In this document: positions 53,735 through 61,549 of the stretch, in pieces
Layout: the number at the start of each line of letters is the position of its first letter
Numbering within the stretch: the stretch's first letter is position 1
From: Aldehydirespirator sp963662645
GTDB taxonomy: Bacteria; Actinomycetota; Acidimicrobiia; Acidimicrobiales; Aldehydirespiratoraceae
Assembly (NCBI GenBank): GCA_963662645.2
Contig: OY759762.1
Coordinates: 3,348,001 to 3,412,000, forward strand
Length of the DNA: 64,000 nucleotides
Direction: 5' to 3'
The notes under the pieces: model-generated
Database searches by the model: none
Told to the model about the DNA's origin: nothing
What the model saw: only the letters and a program-made list of their open reading frames with translations
Made by a program: the position numbers and the translations under genes

Positions 53735-54250
53735 GTGTTCGTATTGGGCATCGATCCAGGCCTCTCCCGGTGCGGCTACGGCGCGGTCCGGCACGGGCGC
53801 CGGCCCACCGCCGAGGCGGCCGGAGTCCTGGTCACGCCCACCGAGATGGATCGAGCGTCGCGGCTCGCCGAGCTGCAGACCGACGTCCGGTCGCTGATCG
53901 CAGAGCTGAAGCCTGATGTGGTGGCGGTGGAGCGGGTGTTGTTCCAGCGCAATGCGGCCACGGCCATGTCCGTCGGACAGGCCGTCGGCGTTGTGATGGC
54001 CGAGTCGGCCGCGGCTGGCTGCGAGGTGGCCGAGTACTCGCCGAACGAGGTGAAGGAGGCGGTGGCGGGCTGGGGCGGCGCCGACAAGCAGGAGATTGCC
54101 GAAATGGTCCGGGTGCTGCTCGGGCTCGGTGAGCTGCTGCGTCCGGCCGACGCCGCCGATGCGGTGGCCGTCGCCCTCTGCCACCTTGCCCGCGTGGGGC
54201 CGCCGGCGGCGGCTAGCCGGCGGGCCGCGGTCGCAAGCGGTGCCCGATGA
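53735..54250 (+). CDS. ruvC: Holliday junction resolvase RuvC
   Basis: 171 aa; GTG at 53735 begins the family core VFVLGIDPGLSRCGYG. The four acidic catalytic residues are present: Asp7, Glu66 (VVAVERVLF), Asp139 and Asp142 (RPADAADAVAVALCH). RuvC cuts Holliday junctions moved by RuvAB. It is followed by a tandem repeat and ruvA. Confidence 0.96.
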   Translation: MFVLGIDPGLSRCGYGAVRHGRRPTAEAAGVLVTPTEMDRASRLAELQTDVRSLIAELKPDVVAVERVLFQRNAATAMSVGQAVGVVMAESAAAGCEVAEYSPNEVKEAVAGWGGADKQEIAEMVRVLLGLGELLRPADAADAVAVALCHLARVGPPAAASRRAAVASGAR

Positions 54251-54383
54251 TGGGAATCTCGGCGATGAGGGGGCTCCTGCGATGATGGGAATCTCGGCGA
54301 TGAGTGGGTTACTGCGATGAGTGGGTTACTGCGATGAGTGGGTTACTGCGATGAGTGGGCTCCTGCGATGATCGGATCTCTGC
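54246..54383 (+). repeat. 17/18-bp minisatellite between ruvC and ruvA
   Basis: Eight head-to-tail units begin at 54246, 54264, 54281, 54299, 54316, 54333, 54350 and 54367. All begin GATGA; three are identical (GATGAGTGGGTTACTGC). The last unit, GATGATCGGATCTCTGC, contains the ruvA start codon, and the first contains the ruvC stop. The array seems to have grown from the ruvA start region and supplies an ATGA in every unit. Confidence 0.92.
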
Positions 54384-54982
54384 GGGGCGAGTTGCTGGCC
54401 CGGACCCCCGACGCCGAGTTGGTGGTGGAGGTGTGCGGGGTCGGCTACCGGGTGCAGGCCACGCCCCGGACAGCCGCGGCCGCGGGCGTGCTGGGCTCAG
54501 AGGTCTTTGTCCACGTCAGCCACATCGTGCGCGAGGACGCGCAGACGCTGTACGGGTTCTCGACGCTGGACGAGCGACGGACCTTCGAGGCGCTGATCGG
54601 CGCCCGCGGCGTGGGTCCCAGCCTGGCGCTGTCGATCCTGGCCGTGCACCACCCCGATGCCCTTCGGCGGGCCGTGGCCGCCGACGATGTGGACATGCTG
54701 TGCCTGGTGCCGGGGGTGGGGCCCAAGACCGCGGTGCGGATGCTGGTGGAGCTCAAGTCGCGCCTCGACCTGCCCGAGGTCGAGGCGCCCCCCGGCGCGG
54801 AGGGTCTGTCCGCCGTGCCCTCCGCGCACGACGGCGCCCGCACCGATGTGCGGTCTGCGCTCGACGGGCTGGGCTACGGCGCCGAGGAGATCAAGGGTGT
54901 GCTGGCTGAGCTGCCCGCAGGCGACGACGCCGGTCTGCTGCTGCGCGAGGCGCTGCGGCGCTTGGCCGGTGCCGCTGCCTGA
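54368..54982 (+). CDS. ruvA: Holliday junction branch migration protein RuvA
   Basis: 204 aa from the ATG at 54368 (MIGSLRGELL). Domain I is an OB fold (ELVVEVCGVGYRVQATPRT); domain II has helix-hairpin-helix motifs (FEALIGARGVGPSLALSIL and LCLVPGVGPKTAVRMLVELK). Domain III binds RuvB (VRSALDGLGYGAEEI). An in-frame upstream ATG at 54338 inside the minisatellite could add ten residues, but the canonical start is better. Confidence 0.95.
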   Translation: MIGSLRGELLARTPDAELVVEVCGVGYRVQATPRTAAAAGVLGSEVFVHVSHIVREDAQTLYGFSTLDERRTFEALIGARGVGPSLALSILAVHHPDALRRAVAADDVDMLCLVPGVGPKTAVRMLVELKSRLDLPEVEAPPGAEGLSAVPSAHDGARTDVRSALDGLGYGAEEIKGVLAELPAGDDAGLLLREALRRLAGAAA

Positions 54983-55009
54983 TAGGCGGAGAGCGTAGGG
55001 TCGCCGCGC

Positions 55010-56110
55010 ATGGCCCGCTCCGAGATGCTGGCCCCGCCCTCTGGCGACGGCTCTGTGGCCGTCGCAGCCCCCGAGACGGACGCAGCCGAGTTGCTGTCGC
55101 CGGACCCGCTGCCCGCCGACCGCCTCGGCGAAGCAGCTCTCCGGCCGCGCAGCCTTCCGGAGTTCGTCGGCCAGAGCGAGTTGAAGGGCCATCTCGACGT
55201 ACTTCTCGGCGCGGCCCGCAAGCGCCGCGAACCGGTCGACCACCTGTTGTTCGCCGGACCGCCCGGCTTGGGCAAGACCACCTTGGCCCACATCGTGGCC
55301 AACGAGGTGGACGCCCATCTCCAGACCACGTCGGGGCCGGCCCTGGAGCGGGCCGGGGATCTGGCGGCCATGCTCACCAAGCTGGAGTCCGGCGACGTGC
55401 TGTTCATCGACGAGATCCACCGCCTTCCCCGGCCCGTCGAAGAGGTGCTGTATCCGGCCATGGAGGACTTCCGGATCGACATCGTGCTCGGCAAGGGCCC
55501 CGCGGCCCGCTCCATCCCCCTGGACCTGGCCCCGTTCACGCTGGTCGGCGCCACCACCCGCACCGGCCTCATAACCGGCCCGCTGCGAGACCGCTTCGGG
55601 CTGGTGGCCCGGCTCGACTTCTACACCGTCGACGATCTCGTATCGATCGTGGAGCGGACGGCGAAAATACTCGACGTGGACATCGACGCCGCCGGAGCGG
55701 CTGAGATCGCCCGGCGGGCCCGGGGCACGCCCCGCATCGCCAACCGCCTGCTGCGCCAGGTGCGCGACTTCGCCGAGGTGCACCGGGACGGCCGCATCGA
55801 CTCGGTGGTCGCCACCGACGGCCTGGAGTTCTTCGGGGTCGACGAGCTGGGACTCGACCGGGCCTCCCGGGCCGTGCTGGAAGCCGTGTGCCGCAGCTTC
55901 GGCGGAGGTCCCGTGGGATTGTCCACCCTGGCTATTGCGGTCAGCGAGCCGACCGAGACCGTCGAGGACGTCTACGAGCCCTACCTGATCCAGCAGGGTC
56001 TGCTGATGCGCACGCCGCGGGGCAGGGTGGCCACGCCCGCCGCCTGGACGCACCTCGGCTTGGAGGCACCTCAGTCAGACCCGGAAACCCAGCCCGGCCT
56101 GTTCGCCTGA
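55010..56110 (+). CDS. ruvB: Holliday junction helicase RuvB
   Basis: 366 aa. RPRSLPEFVGQSELKGHLDV, Walker A FAGPPGLGKTTLAHIVANE, Walker B VLFIDEIHRLPRPVEE, sensor LVGATTRTGLITGPLRDRFG and a C-terminal winged helix ending in TPRGRVATPAAW. The AAA+ motor drives branch migration with RuvA. The N-terminal about 45 residues are an Ala/Glu-rich extension. It lies 27 bp after ruvA. Confidence 0.97.
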   Translation: MARSEMLAPPSGDGSVAVAAPETDAAELLSPDPLPADRLGEAALRPRSLPEFVGQSELKGHLDVLLGAARKRREPVDHLLFAGPPGLGKTTLAHIVANEVDAHLQTTSGPALERAGDLAAMLTKLESGDVLFIDEIHRLPRPVEEVLYPAMEDFRIDIVLGKGPAARSIPLDLAPFTLVGATTRTGLITGPLRDRFGLVARLDFYTVDDLVSIVERTAKILDVDIDAAGAAEIARRARGTPRIANRLLRQVRDFAEVHRDGRIDSVVATDGLEFFGVDELGLDRASRAVLEAVCRSFGGGPVGLSTLAIAVSEPTETVEDVYEPYLIQQGLLMRTPRGRVATPAAWTHLGLEAPQSDPETQPGLFA

Positions 56111-56127
56111 GCCGCGGGGCTGCGCCG

Positions 56128-57222
56128 ATGCCCGCGACCACCGCCACGGACCCGCCGGTCGGGCCGGAAGACCTTGACTACGACCTGCCGTCCGACGCCA
56201 TTGCCCAGACGCCGCTGGAGCCTCGCGACGCGGCCCGGCTGCTGGTGGACCACGGCGGCGGTGTGTCGCACCGGAGGGTCGGCGACCTGCCTGAGCTGCT
56301 CAGACCTGGTGATGTTGTCGTCGTCAACGACACCCGGGTGCTGCCCGCCCGCCTGAGGATGCGCCGGGCCACCGGCGGCGCGGTGGAGGTGCTGCTGCTG
56401 CACGAGCGCGGCGACGGCGACTGGGAGGCGCTGGTGCGGCCGTCTCGCCGCCTTCGGCCCGGCGAAGTTGTGACGCCCGACGGCTGCGCCGGCCCAGCCG
56501 CGGTGGCCAGCGGTGACGGCTCGGGATCGGGTCGGGTCGGCATCGAGGTCCGCGACGATCTGGGCCAGGGGCGACGCATCGTGCGGGTCCACACCGGGGG
56601 GCGGCCCTTGCTAGGGGTGCTAGCCGAGATCGGCGAGGTGCCGCTGCCGCCCTACATCGACACCGTCATCGACGACCCCGAGCGCTACCAGACCGTGTAC
56701 GCCCGGCGGCCAGCCTCCGCTGCGGCCCCGACCGCGGGCCTGCACTTCACCGGGGAACTCCTGGGCCGGGTGCGAGATGCCGGCGCCGAGGTTGTGGCGG
56801 TCGAGTTGGCCGTGGGCCTCGATACCTTCCGGCCCATCAGCGCGGAGCGTCTCGACGACCACGACATGCACACCGAGCAGTTCAACGTGCCCGTCGGCGT
56901 GCAGCAGGCCCTGGACCGGGCCCACCGCGTTGTGGCCGTCGGCACCACCGTGGTTCGGTGCTTGGAGGCCTGGGCCGCGACTGGGGAGGCGTCCGGGCGC
57001 ACCAGCCTGTTCATCCGCAGGCCGTACGCGTGGCGCGTCGTCGACGCGCTGATGACCAACTTCCACCTGCCCCGCTCCACCCTTCTGTGCCTGCTCGACG
57101 CCTTCATCGGGCCTCGCTGGCGCACCCTGTATGACGCCGCGCTGCGCAACGGCTACAGGTTCCTGTCCTTCGGCGACGCCATGTTCGTGACCCGCTCCGA
57201 TGTGCCGGAGGTCGAGCCGTGA
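56128..57222 (+). CDS. queA: tRNA preQ1(34) S-adenosylmethionine ribosyltransferase-isomerase QueA
   Basis: 364 aa, ATG at 56128. DYDLPSDAIAQTPLEPRDAA, VVNDTRVLPARLRMR, LPPYIDTVIDDPERYQTVYA, PTAGLHFTGELL, HTEQFNVP and MTNFHLPRSTLLCLLDAF are all family signatures. It transfers the ribosyl part of SAM to preQ1 in tRNA, the step after Tgt in queuosine synthesis. A Gly/Ser-rich insert (ASGDGSGSGRVG) lies in the middle. It is upstream of tgt. Confidence 0.96.
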   Translation: MPATTATDPPVGPEDLDYDLPSDAIAQTPLEPRDAARLLVDHGGGVSHRRVGDLPELLRPGDVVVVNDTRVLPARLRMRRATGGAVEVLLLHERGDGDWEALVRPSRRLRPGEVVTPDGCAGPAAVASGDGSGSGRVGIEVRDDLGQGRRIVRVHTGGRPLLGVLAEIGEVPLPPYIDTVIDDPERYQTVYARRPASAAAPTAGLHFTGELLGRVRDAGAEVVAVELAVGLDTFRPISAERLDDHDMHTEQFNVPVGVQQALDRAHRVVAVGTTVVRCLEAWAATGEASGRTSLFIRRPYAWRVVDALMTNFHLPRSTLLCLLDAFIGPRWRTLYDAALRNGYRFLSFGDAMFVTRSDVPEVEP

Positions 57223-57377
57223 GCCGCCGTCGAACGAAGGCCGTCCCGAATAGCGCTGTGAGGTCGCCTTCGCCGCCGCCCCGGTCGTCGGCCGCCCGAA
57301 ATCGGGGGCGATATTGGGCTTCCACGGGCCGTTTCGTCGCCGGTTTCGCTGACAGGCCGGTCTTGGAGCCGGTGTGA
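57219..57377 (+). CDS. Possible 52-codon small ORF bridging queA and tgt
   Basis: GTG at 57219 overlaps the queA stop (GTGA) and its TGA (57375-57377) overlaps the tgt GTG start, so it fits exactly between the two genes by 4-nt overlaps on both sides. The product would be basic and Ser/Pro-rich (SRRRTKAVPNSAVRSPSPPP). No family similarity is recognised and the composition could equally be non-coding GC-rich sequence. Confidence 0.25.
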   Translation: MSRRRTKAVPNSAVRSPSPPPRSSAARNRGRYWASTGRFVAGFADRPVLEPV

Positions 57378-58486
57378 CCGCGGCCGTCTTCACCCTCGGG
57401 GCAACCGACGGCGCGGCCCGGGCCGGCACGGTGGCCACGCCGCGGGGCACGTTCTCGACGCCCTGCTTCATGCCGGTGGGCACCCGGGGGTCGGTTCCGC
57501 ACCTCGACTCCGGCGACCTGGAGGTCCTCGACGTGGAGGTTGTGCTGGCCAACACCTATCACCTGATGCTGCGGCCCGGTGCCGAGACCGTGGCCCGGCT
57601 CGGCGGGATCGGTGGCTTCGCCAGTTGGCACGGACATGTTCTGACCGACTCCGGCGGCTACCAGATCTACTCGCTGGACCCGGAAGTGGACGACGACGGA
57701 GCCAGCTTCAAGTCGGTCTACGACGGCTCGCCGTGCCGGCTGACGCCGGAGGAAGCTGTGCACCTGCAAGCTCTGATCGGCGCCGACATGGCCATGGTGC
57801 TCGACGTGTGCCCCTCCGCGGTGGCCGAGCGCCCGGTCCTCGCTGACGCCGTGCGCCGCACCGCCCTCTGGGCCCGCCGGGGCCGCGACGCCTTCCTGGC
57901 CCACCCCGAGGCGCCCGACCGCCAATGCCAGTTCGGCATTGTGCAGGGCGGCACCGACGCGGCCCTCCGGCTGGAGTCGGCCCAACGCACACTGGAGGTC
58001 GGATTCGACGGCTATGCGGTGGGCGGGCTTTCGGTGGGCGAGGATCGAGCGGCGATGCTGGATGCGCTCGACGCGTGCATGGCGCTCCTGCCTGCGGACC
58101 GGCCCCGCTACTTCATGGGTCTGGGCGACCCGGTGGGGATCGTGGAGTCGGTGGCCCGGGGAATCGACATGTTCGACTGCGTCCTGCCGGCCCGGCTGGG
58201 CCGCCACGGCACCGTGCTCAGCGATGCCGGGCGCTACAACCTGGCCGCGGCCCGCCACGCCCGCAGCGACGAGCCGCTCGATCCGTCGTTTCCCGGCAGT
58301 CCGGCCGGCCGGTGGTCGAGGGGCTACCTGCGCCACCTGCTGGCTGTGCACGAGCCGACCGCGGCCCGGCTCATAACTTTGCACAACCTGGCTTGGGTGC
58401 TGCGCCTCATGGATCAGGTGCGCGCCGCCGTGCGGGCCGGAACCTTCGAGGACCTGCGCGCCGCCGTCGGGCGCGTCTGGGCGTAG
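57374..58486 (+). CDS. tgt: tRNA-guanine transglycosylase Tgt without the zinc-site cysteines
   Basis: 370 aa, GTG start. Catalytic elements are intact: MPVGTRGSVPHL, LANTYHLMLRPG, LTDSGGYQIYSL with the general-base Asp, FGIVQGG, VGGLSVGED and GIDMFDCVLPAR with the nucleophile Asp. The C-terminal CxCxxC zinc motif is missing: between LDPSFPG and WSRGYLRHLLAVHE there is no cysteine, although the later His (TLHNLAW) remains. Tgt swaps guanine 34 of certain tRNAs for preQ1. Partner queA is directly upstream. Confidence 0.93.
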   Translation: MTAAVFTLGATDGAARAGTVATPRGTFSTPCFMPVGTRGSVPHLDSGDLEVLDVEVVLANTYHLMLRPGAETVARLGGIGGFASWHGHVLTDSGGYQIYSLDPEVDDDGASFKSVYDGSPCRLTPEEAVHLQALIGADMAMVLDVCPSAVAERPVLADAVRRTALWARRGRDAFLAHPEAPDRQCQFGIVQGGTDAALRLESAQRTLEVGFDGYAVGGLSVGEDRAAMLDALDACMALLPADRPRYFMGLGDPVGIVESVARGIDMFDCVLPARLGRHGTVLSDAGRYNLAAARHARSDEPLDPSFPGSPAGRWSRGYLRHLLAVHEPTAARLITLHNLAWVLRLMDQVRAAVRAGTFEDLRAAVGRVWA

Positions 58487-58495
58487 GATCAGGGC

Positions 58496-58807
58496 ATGGA
58501 ACAGCTCCTCATCATCATTCTCATGTTCGGCGCACTCTACTACCTGCTGCTGCGCCCCCAGCAGAAGCGGGAGAAGGCTCGCCGGGAGCTGGTTCGCTCC
58601 CTTCAGGTGGGTGACGACGTCGTGACCAACGCCGGCATTCACGGTGTCGTGGCCGAAGTGGAGGACGCGGTGGTGTGGCTGGAAGTGGCCCCGGACATCG
58701 AATTGAAGATCTCCCGGGACGCCATAGCCGGCCGGGTGTCCGAGCCATCAGGCACCGACGCCGACGATTCGGACGGCGCCGACGAGGACTCGGAGGACGA
58801 GGACTAG
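58496..58807 (+). CDS. yajC: Preprotein translocase subunit YajC
   Basis: 103 aa: one N-terminal membrane helix (LLIIILMFGALYYLLLRPQQ), then the conserved RPQQKREK loop and a small beta domain (VGDDVVTNAGIHGVVAEVED), ending in an acidic tail. YajC forms a membrane complex with SecD and SecF, encoded next. Confidence 0.93.
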   Translation: MEQLLIIILMFGALYYLLLRPQQKREKARRELVRSLQVGDDVVTNAGIHGVVAEVEDAVVWLEVAPDIELKISRDAIAGRVSEPSGTDADDSDGADEDSEDED

Positions 58808-58831
58808 GTCTCCAACGCTCCCAGGGGCCCG

Positions 58832-60301
58832 TTGCCTCGGACCGCGGGAGGGTTGTTGCGCCGCAAGATCGCCTATGTGACCGGCATCGTCGCGGTCGCC
58901 GTCGCGGGCGTGGTCTACACGCTGGCCGCGGGCAACGAGCCCCTGCTCGGCCTCGACCTCCAGGGCGGCGCCAGCGTGGTGCTCGAGCCGACCCGCACCG
59001 CCGAGCCCGAAGAGCTGGACATCGCGGTCGAGATCATCCGCAACCGGGTCGACGGCCTGGGCGTGGCCGAGCCGGACATCTCCACCCAGGGAAGCAACAT
59101 CCTTGTACAGCTCCCCGGCGTCGATCAGCAGCAGCGGGCCCTGGACCTGGTGGGGCAGACGGCCGAGCTGCGGTTCCGGCCAGTGCTCAGCGTGGTGTCC
59201 GAGGACGCCCTTGCGAGTGCCGACGCCGATGAGGCGATCCTGGAGCTGTTCGCCCTCACCGAGGGCGGCGTGGCCGCCGACGCCGATGTGGTGCTGCCCC
59301 AGTACGACGACGACCGCAACATCGTGCTCCGCTACCAGCTCGGCCCCACCGCGGTGGCGGGCGACGGCCTCGAAGGCGCCGTGGCCCAGTTCCACTCGTT
59401 CATCGGCTGGCACGTCGCGCCCACGTTCAAGCCGGGCGCCGAAGGCATCGACCTGTTCAACAACGTGAGTCGCGACTGCCACAGCCGCGTTCCCTCGTGC
59501 CCCTCGGGGCAGGTGGCCATCGAGATGGACAACGAGGTGGTGAGCGCACCCACGGTCCAGGCCGACAGCGCATTCTTCGAGCCGTTCGAACGCTCGAGCA
59601 TCACCATCTCCGGGGGCTTCACCGAGCAGGAGGCCCGAGACGTAGCCCTCGTGCTCGACTACGGCGCCCTGCCCGTGGAGCTGGAGGCCCAGGAGAGCCG
59701 GATCGTGTCGGCCTCGCTGGGAACCGACGCACTGTCAGCCGGTGTCCTCGCCGGGCTCATCGGACTCGGGCTCGTATCGGCGTACCTGCTGATCTACTAC
59801 CGCCTGCTCGGCTTGGTGGCCATTGCCAGCCTCGGCTTGTCGGGCGCCATGCTGTGGACCATCATCGCCTGGCTGGGCGAGTCCCAGGGACTGGCGCTGA
59901 CCTTGGCCGGCGTCACCGGCCTGATCGTCGCCGTCGGCGTGTCGGTGGACTCCAACGTGGTGTATTTCGAACACCTCAAGGAGGATGTCCGTTCGGGCCG
60001 GACGCTGCGCTCGGCGGTGGATCGGGCGTTCCCGGTTGCCTTCTCCACCATCGTCAAGGCGGACTTCGCGTCGCTTATCGCGGCCGCGGTGCTGTATTTC
60101 CTGACCGTGGGCCAGGTCCGCGGCTTCGCCCTGTACCTCGGGCTGGCCACGATCCTCGACCTGGTGGCCACCTACTTCTTCATGGGTCCGCTGATCGGCC
60201 TCATGTCCCGCAGCTCGGGCCTGTACGCCCACCCGGGCCGGTTCGGGATACCTGCTTCGCTGGCGCGCTCGGGCGCTCAACAGCCGGGAGCGGCGTCGTG
60301 A
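58832..60301 (+). CDS. secD: Protein translocase subunit SecD
   Basis: 489 aa with a TTG start (58832; start uncertain, a TTG at 58853 is possible). One N-terminal helix, then LLGLDLQGGASVVLEP (the SecD D1 signature) and a periplasmic P1 domain. Then five helices with GVSVDSNVVYFEHLKEDVRSG and VKADFASLIAAAVLYFLT. It uses the proton gradient to pull proteins through SecYEG. About 130 residues shorter than E. coli SecD, as is usual in Gram-positives. Confidence 0.94.
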   Translation: MPRTAGGLLRRKIAYVTGIVAVAVAGVVYTLAAGNEPLLGLDLQGGASVVLEPTRTAEPEELDIAVEIIRNRVDGLGVAEPDISTQGSNILVQLPGVDQQQRALDLVGQTAELRFRPVLSVVSEDALASADADEAILELFALTEGGVAADADVVLPQYDDDRNIVLRYQLGPTAVAGDGLEGAVAQFHSFIGWHVAPTFKPGAEGIDLFNNVSRDCHSRVPSCPSGQVAIEMDNEVVSAPTVQADSAFFEPFERSSITISGGFTEQEARDVALVLDYGALPVELEAQESRIVSASLGTDALSAGVLAGLIGLGLVSAYLLIYYRLLGLVAIASLGLSGAMLWTIIAWLGESQGLALTLAGVTGLIVAVGVSVDSNVVYFEHLKEDVRSGRTLRSAVDRAFPVAFSTIVKADFASLIAAAVLYFLTVGQVRGFALYLGLATILDLVATYFFMGPLIGLMSRSSGLYAHPGRFGIPASLARSGAQQPGAAS

Positions 60302-60380
60302 TGACGGTGGGTGCCGTGTCGGGGGGGCGCGTCGTGACCGGGACCGGGCCGCGGGCCCGAACCGTGCTGGGAGCCACTTC

Positions 60381-61514
60381 GTGACCGGCTGGTCGTTGGG
60401 CGTGCTGGGATCCGTGTACCGCGGCGAGCAGCAGATCGACTTCCCGCGGCTGTGGCGGCGCGCCCTGATCGGCTCGCTGGCGGCCGTGGTGGTGAGCGTG
60501 GCCAGCTTCGCCATCCGCGGTGCCGATCTGGGCATCGAGTTCGAGGGGGGCACCTCCTGGGAGGTGCCTGCGCCACAGGTGTCAGTGGCGGAGGCCCGGG
60601 ACGCTCTGCGAGGCACGGGCGCGGCCGACGCCAAGATCCAGACGGTCGGCGTCGACACCATCAGGGTCCGGGCCGACATCGAGGGTCCCGACGCAGTGGA
60701 CAGCGTGCGCAATGCGCTGGCCGAACTCGCCGGCGTCACCACCGACGACGTGAGCGTGACCACCGTCGGGCCGTCGTGGGGCTCGGAGATCACCGCCAAG
60801 GCCCGCAACGCGCTGATCGCCTTCTTCGCGCTGATCGCCGTCTATATCGCCGCAAGGCTCGAGTGGAAGATGGCGGTGGGGGCCCTGGTGGCCGTCGTCC
60901 ACGACATCGTGGTGTCGGTGGGCTTCTACTCCGTGTTCCAGTTCGAGATCACCCCGGCCACCGTCATCGCGTTCCTGACCATCATGGGCTATTCGCTGTA
61001 CGACACCATCGTCGTGTACGACAAGGTGCGCGAGGTGGTGGGCCGGGTCTCGGCCACCGGTCGCTACACCTACACCGAGATGATGAACCTGTCGCTCAAC
61101 CAGGTGCTGATGCGGTCAATCAACACCTCGATCACCTCGATGATCCCGGTGGCGTCGATGCTGATCATCGGTTCGTTCGTGCTGGGCGCGGTGACGCTCC
61201 AGGAGTTCGCGGTCGCCCTGCTGGTGGGCATCGTGGTGGGCACCTACTCTTCGTTGTTCGTGGCAGCCTCGGTGGTGGCGAGAATGAAGGAGCGGGAGCC
61301 TGCCTACGTCGAGATCGCCGAGCGGATCCGTCTGCGCGGCGGTGACACCGGAGGCACCACCCGCAAGGTTGCAGCCGACGACGCGGCGCTCGGCGAGGCG
61401 GCCGCGGCCAAGCGGTCGACCGCGGCCCGCAAGCCGGGATCGGTGCCCCGAGCCGCGGCGGGATCGGCGACGGGCGCGATACCTCCCCGTCCCCGAAAGA
61501 AGAAGAAGCGGTGA
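60381..61514 (+). CDS. secF: Protein translocase subunit SecF
   Basis: 377 aa, GTG start. It has FAIRGADLGIEFEGGTSWEV (SecF D1 signature), then GSEITAKARNALIAFFALIA, VVHDIVVSVGFYSVFQFEIT, TIMGYSLYDTIVVYDKVRE and MIPVASMLIIGSFVLGAVTL. Six membrane helices and a basic C-terminal tail ending PRPRKKKKR. Works with SecD. It is 79 bp after secD. Confidence 0.95.
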   Translation: MTGWSLGVLGSVYRGEQQIDFPRLWRRALIGSLAAVVVSVASFAIRGADLGIEFEGGTSWEVPAPQVSVAEARDALRGTGAADAKIQTVGVDTIRVRADIEGPDAVDSVRNALAELAGVTTDDVSVTTVGPSWGSEITAKARNALIAFFALIAVYIAARLEWKMAVGALVAVVHDIVVSVGFYSVFQFEITPATVIAFLTIMGYSLYDTIVVYDKVREVVGRVSATGRYTYTEMMNLSLNQVLMRSINTSITSMIPVASMLIIGSFVLGAVTLQEFAVALLVGIVVGTYSSLFVAASVVARMKEREPAYVEIAERIRLRGGDTGGTTRKVAADDAALGEAAAAKRSTAARKPGSVPRAAAGSATGAIPPRPRKKKKR

Positions 61515-61549
61515 CCAGAATGTCTCGCAGTTGCCGGGAGCCCGTCTAG

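Noticed and set aside
54246..54383. Tandem units considered as CRISPR or as an origin iteron array
   Set aside because: There are no spacers, no cas genes or replication genes nearby, and the last unit is the ruvA start itself.
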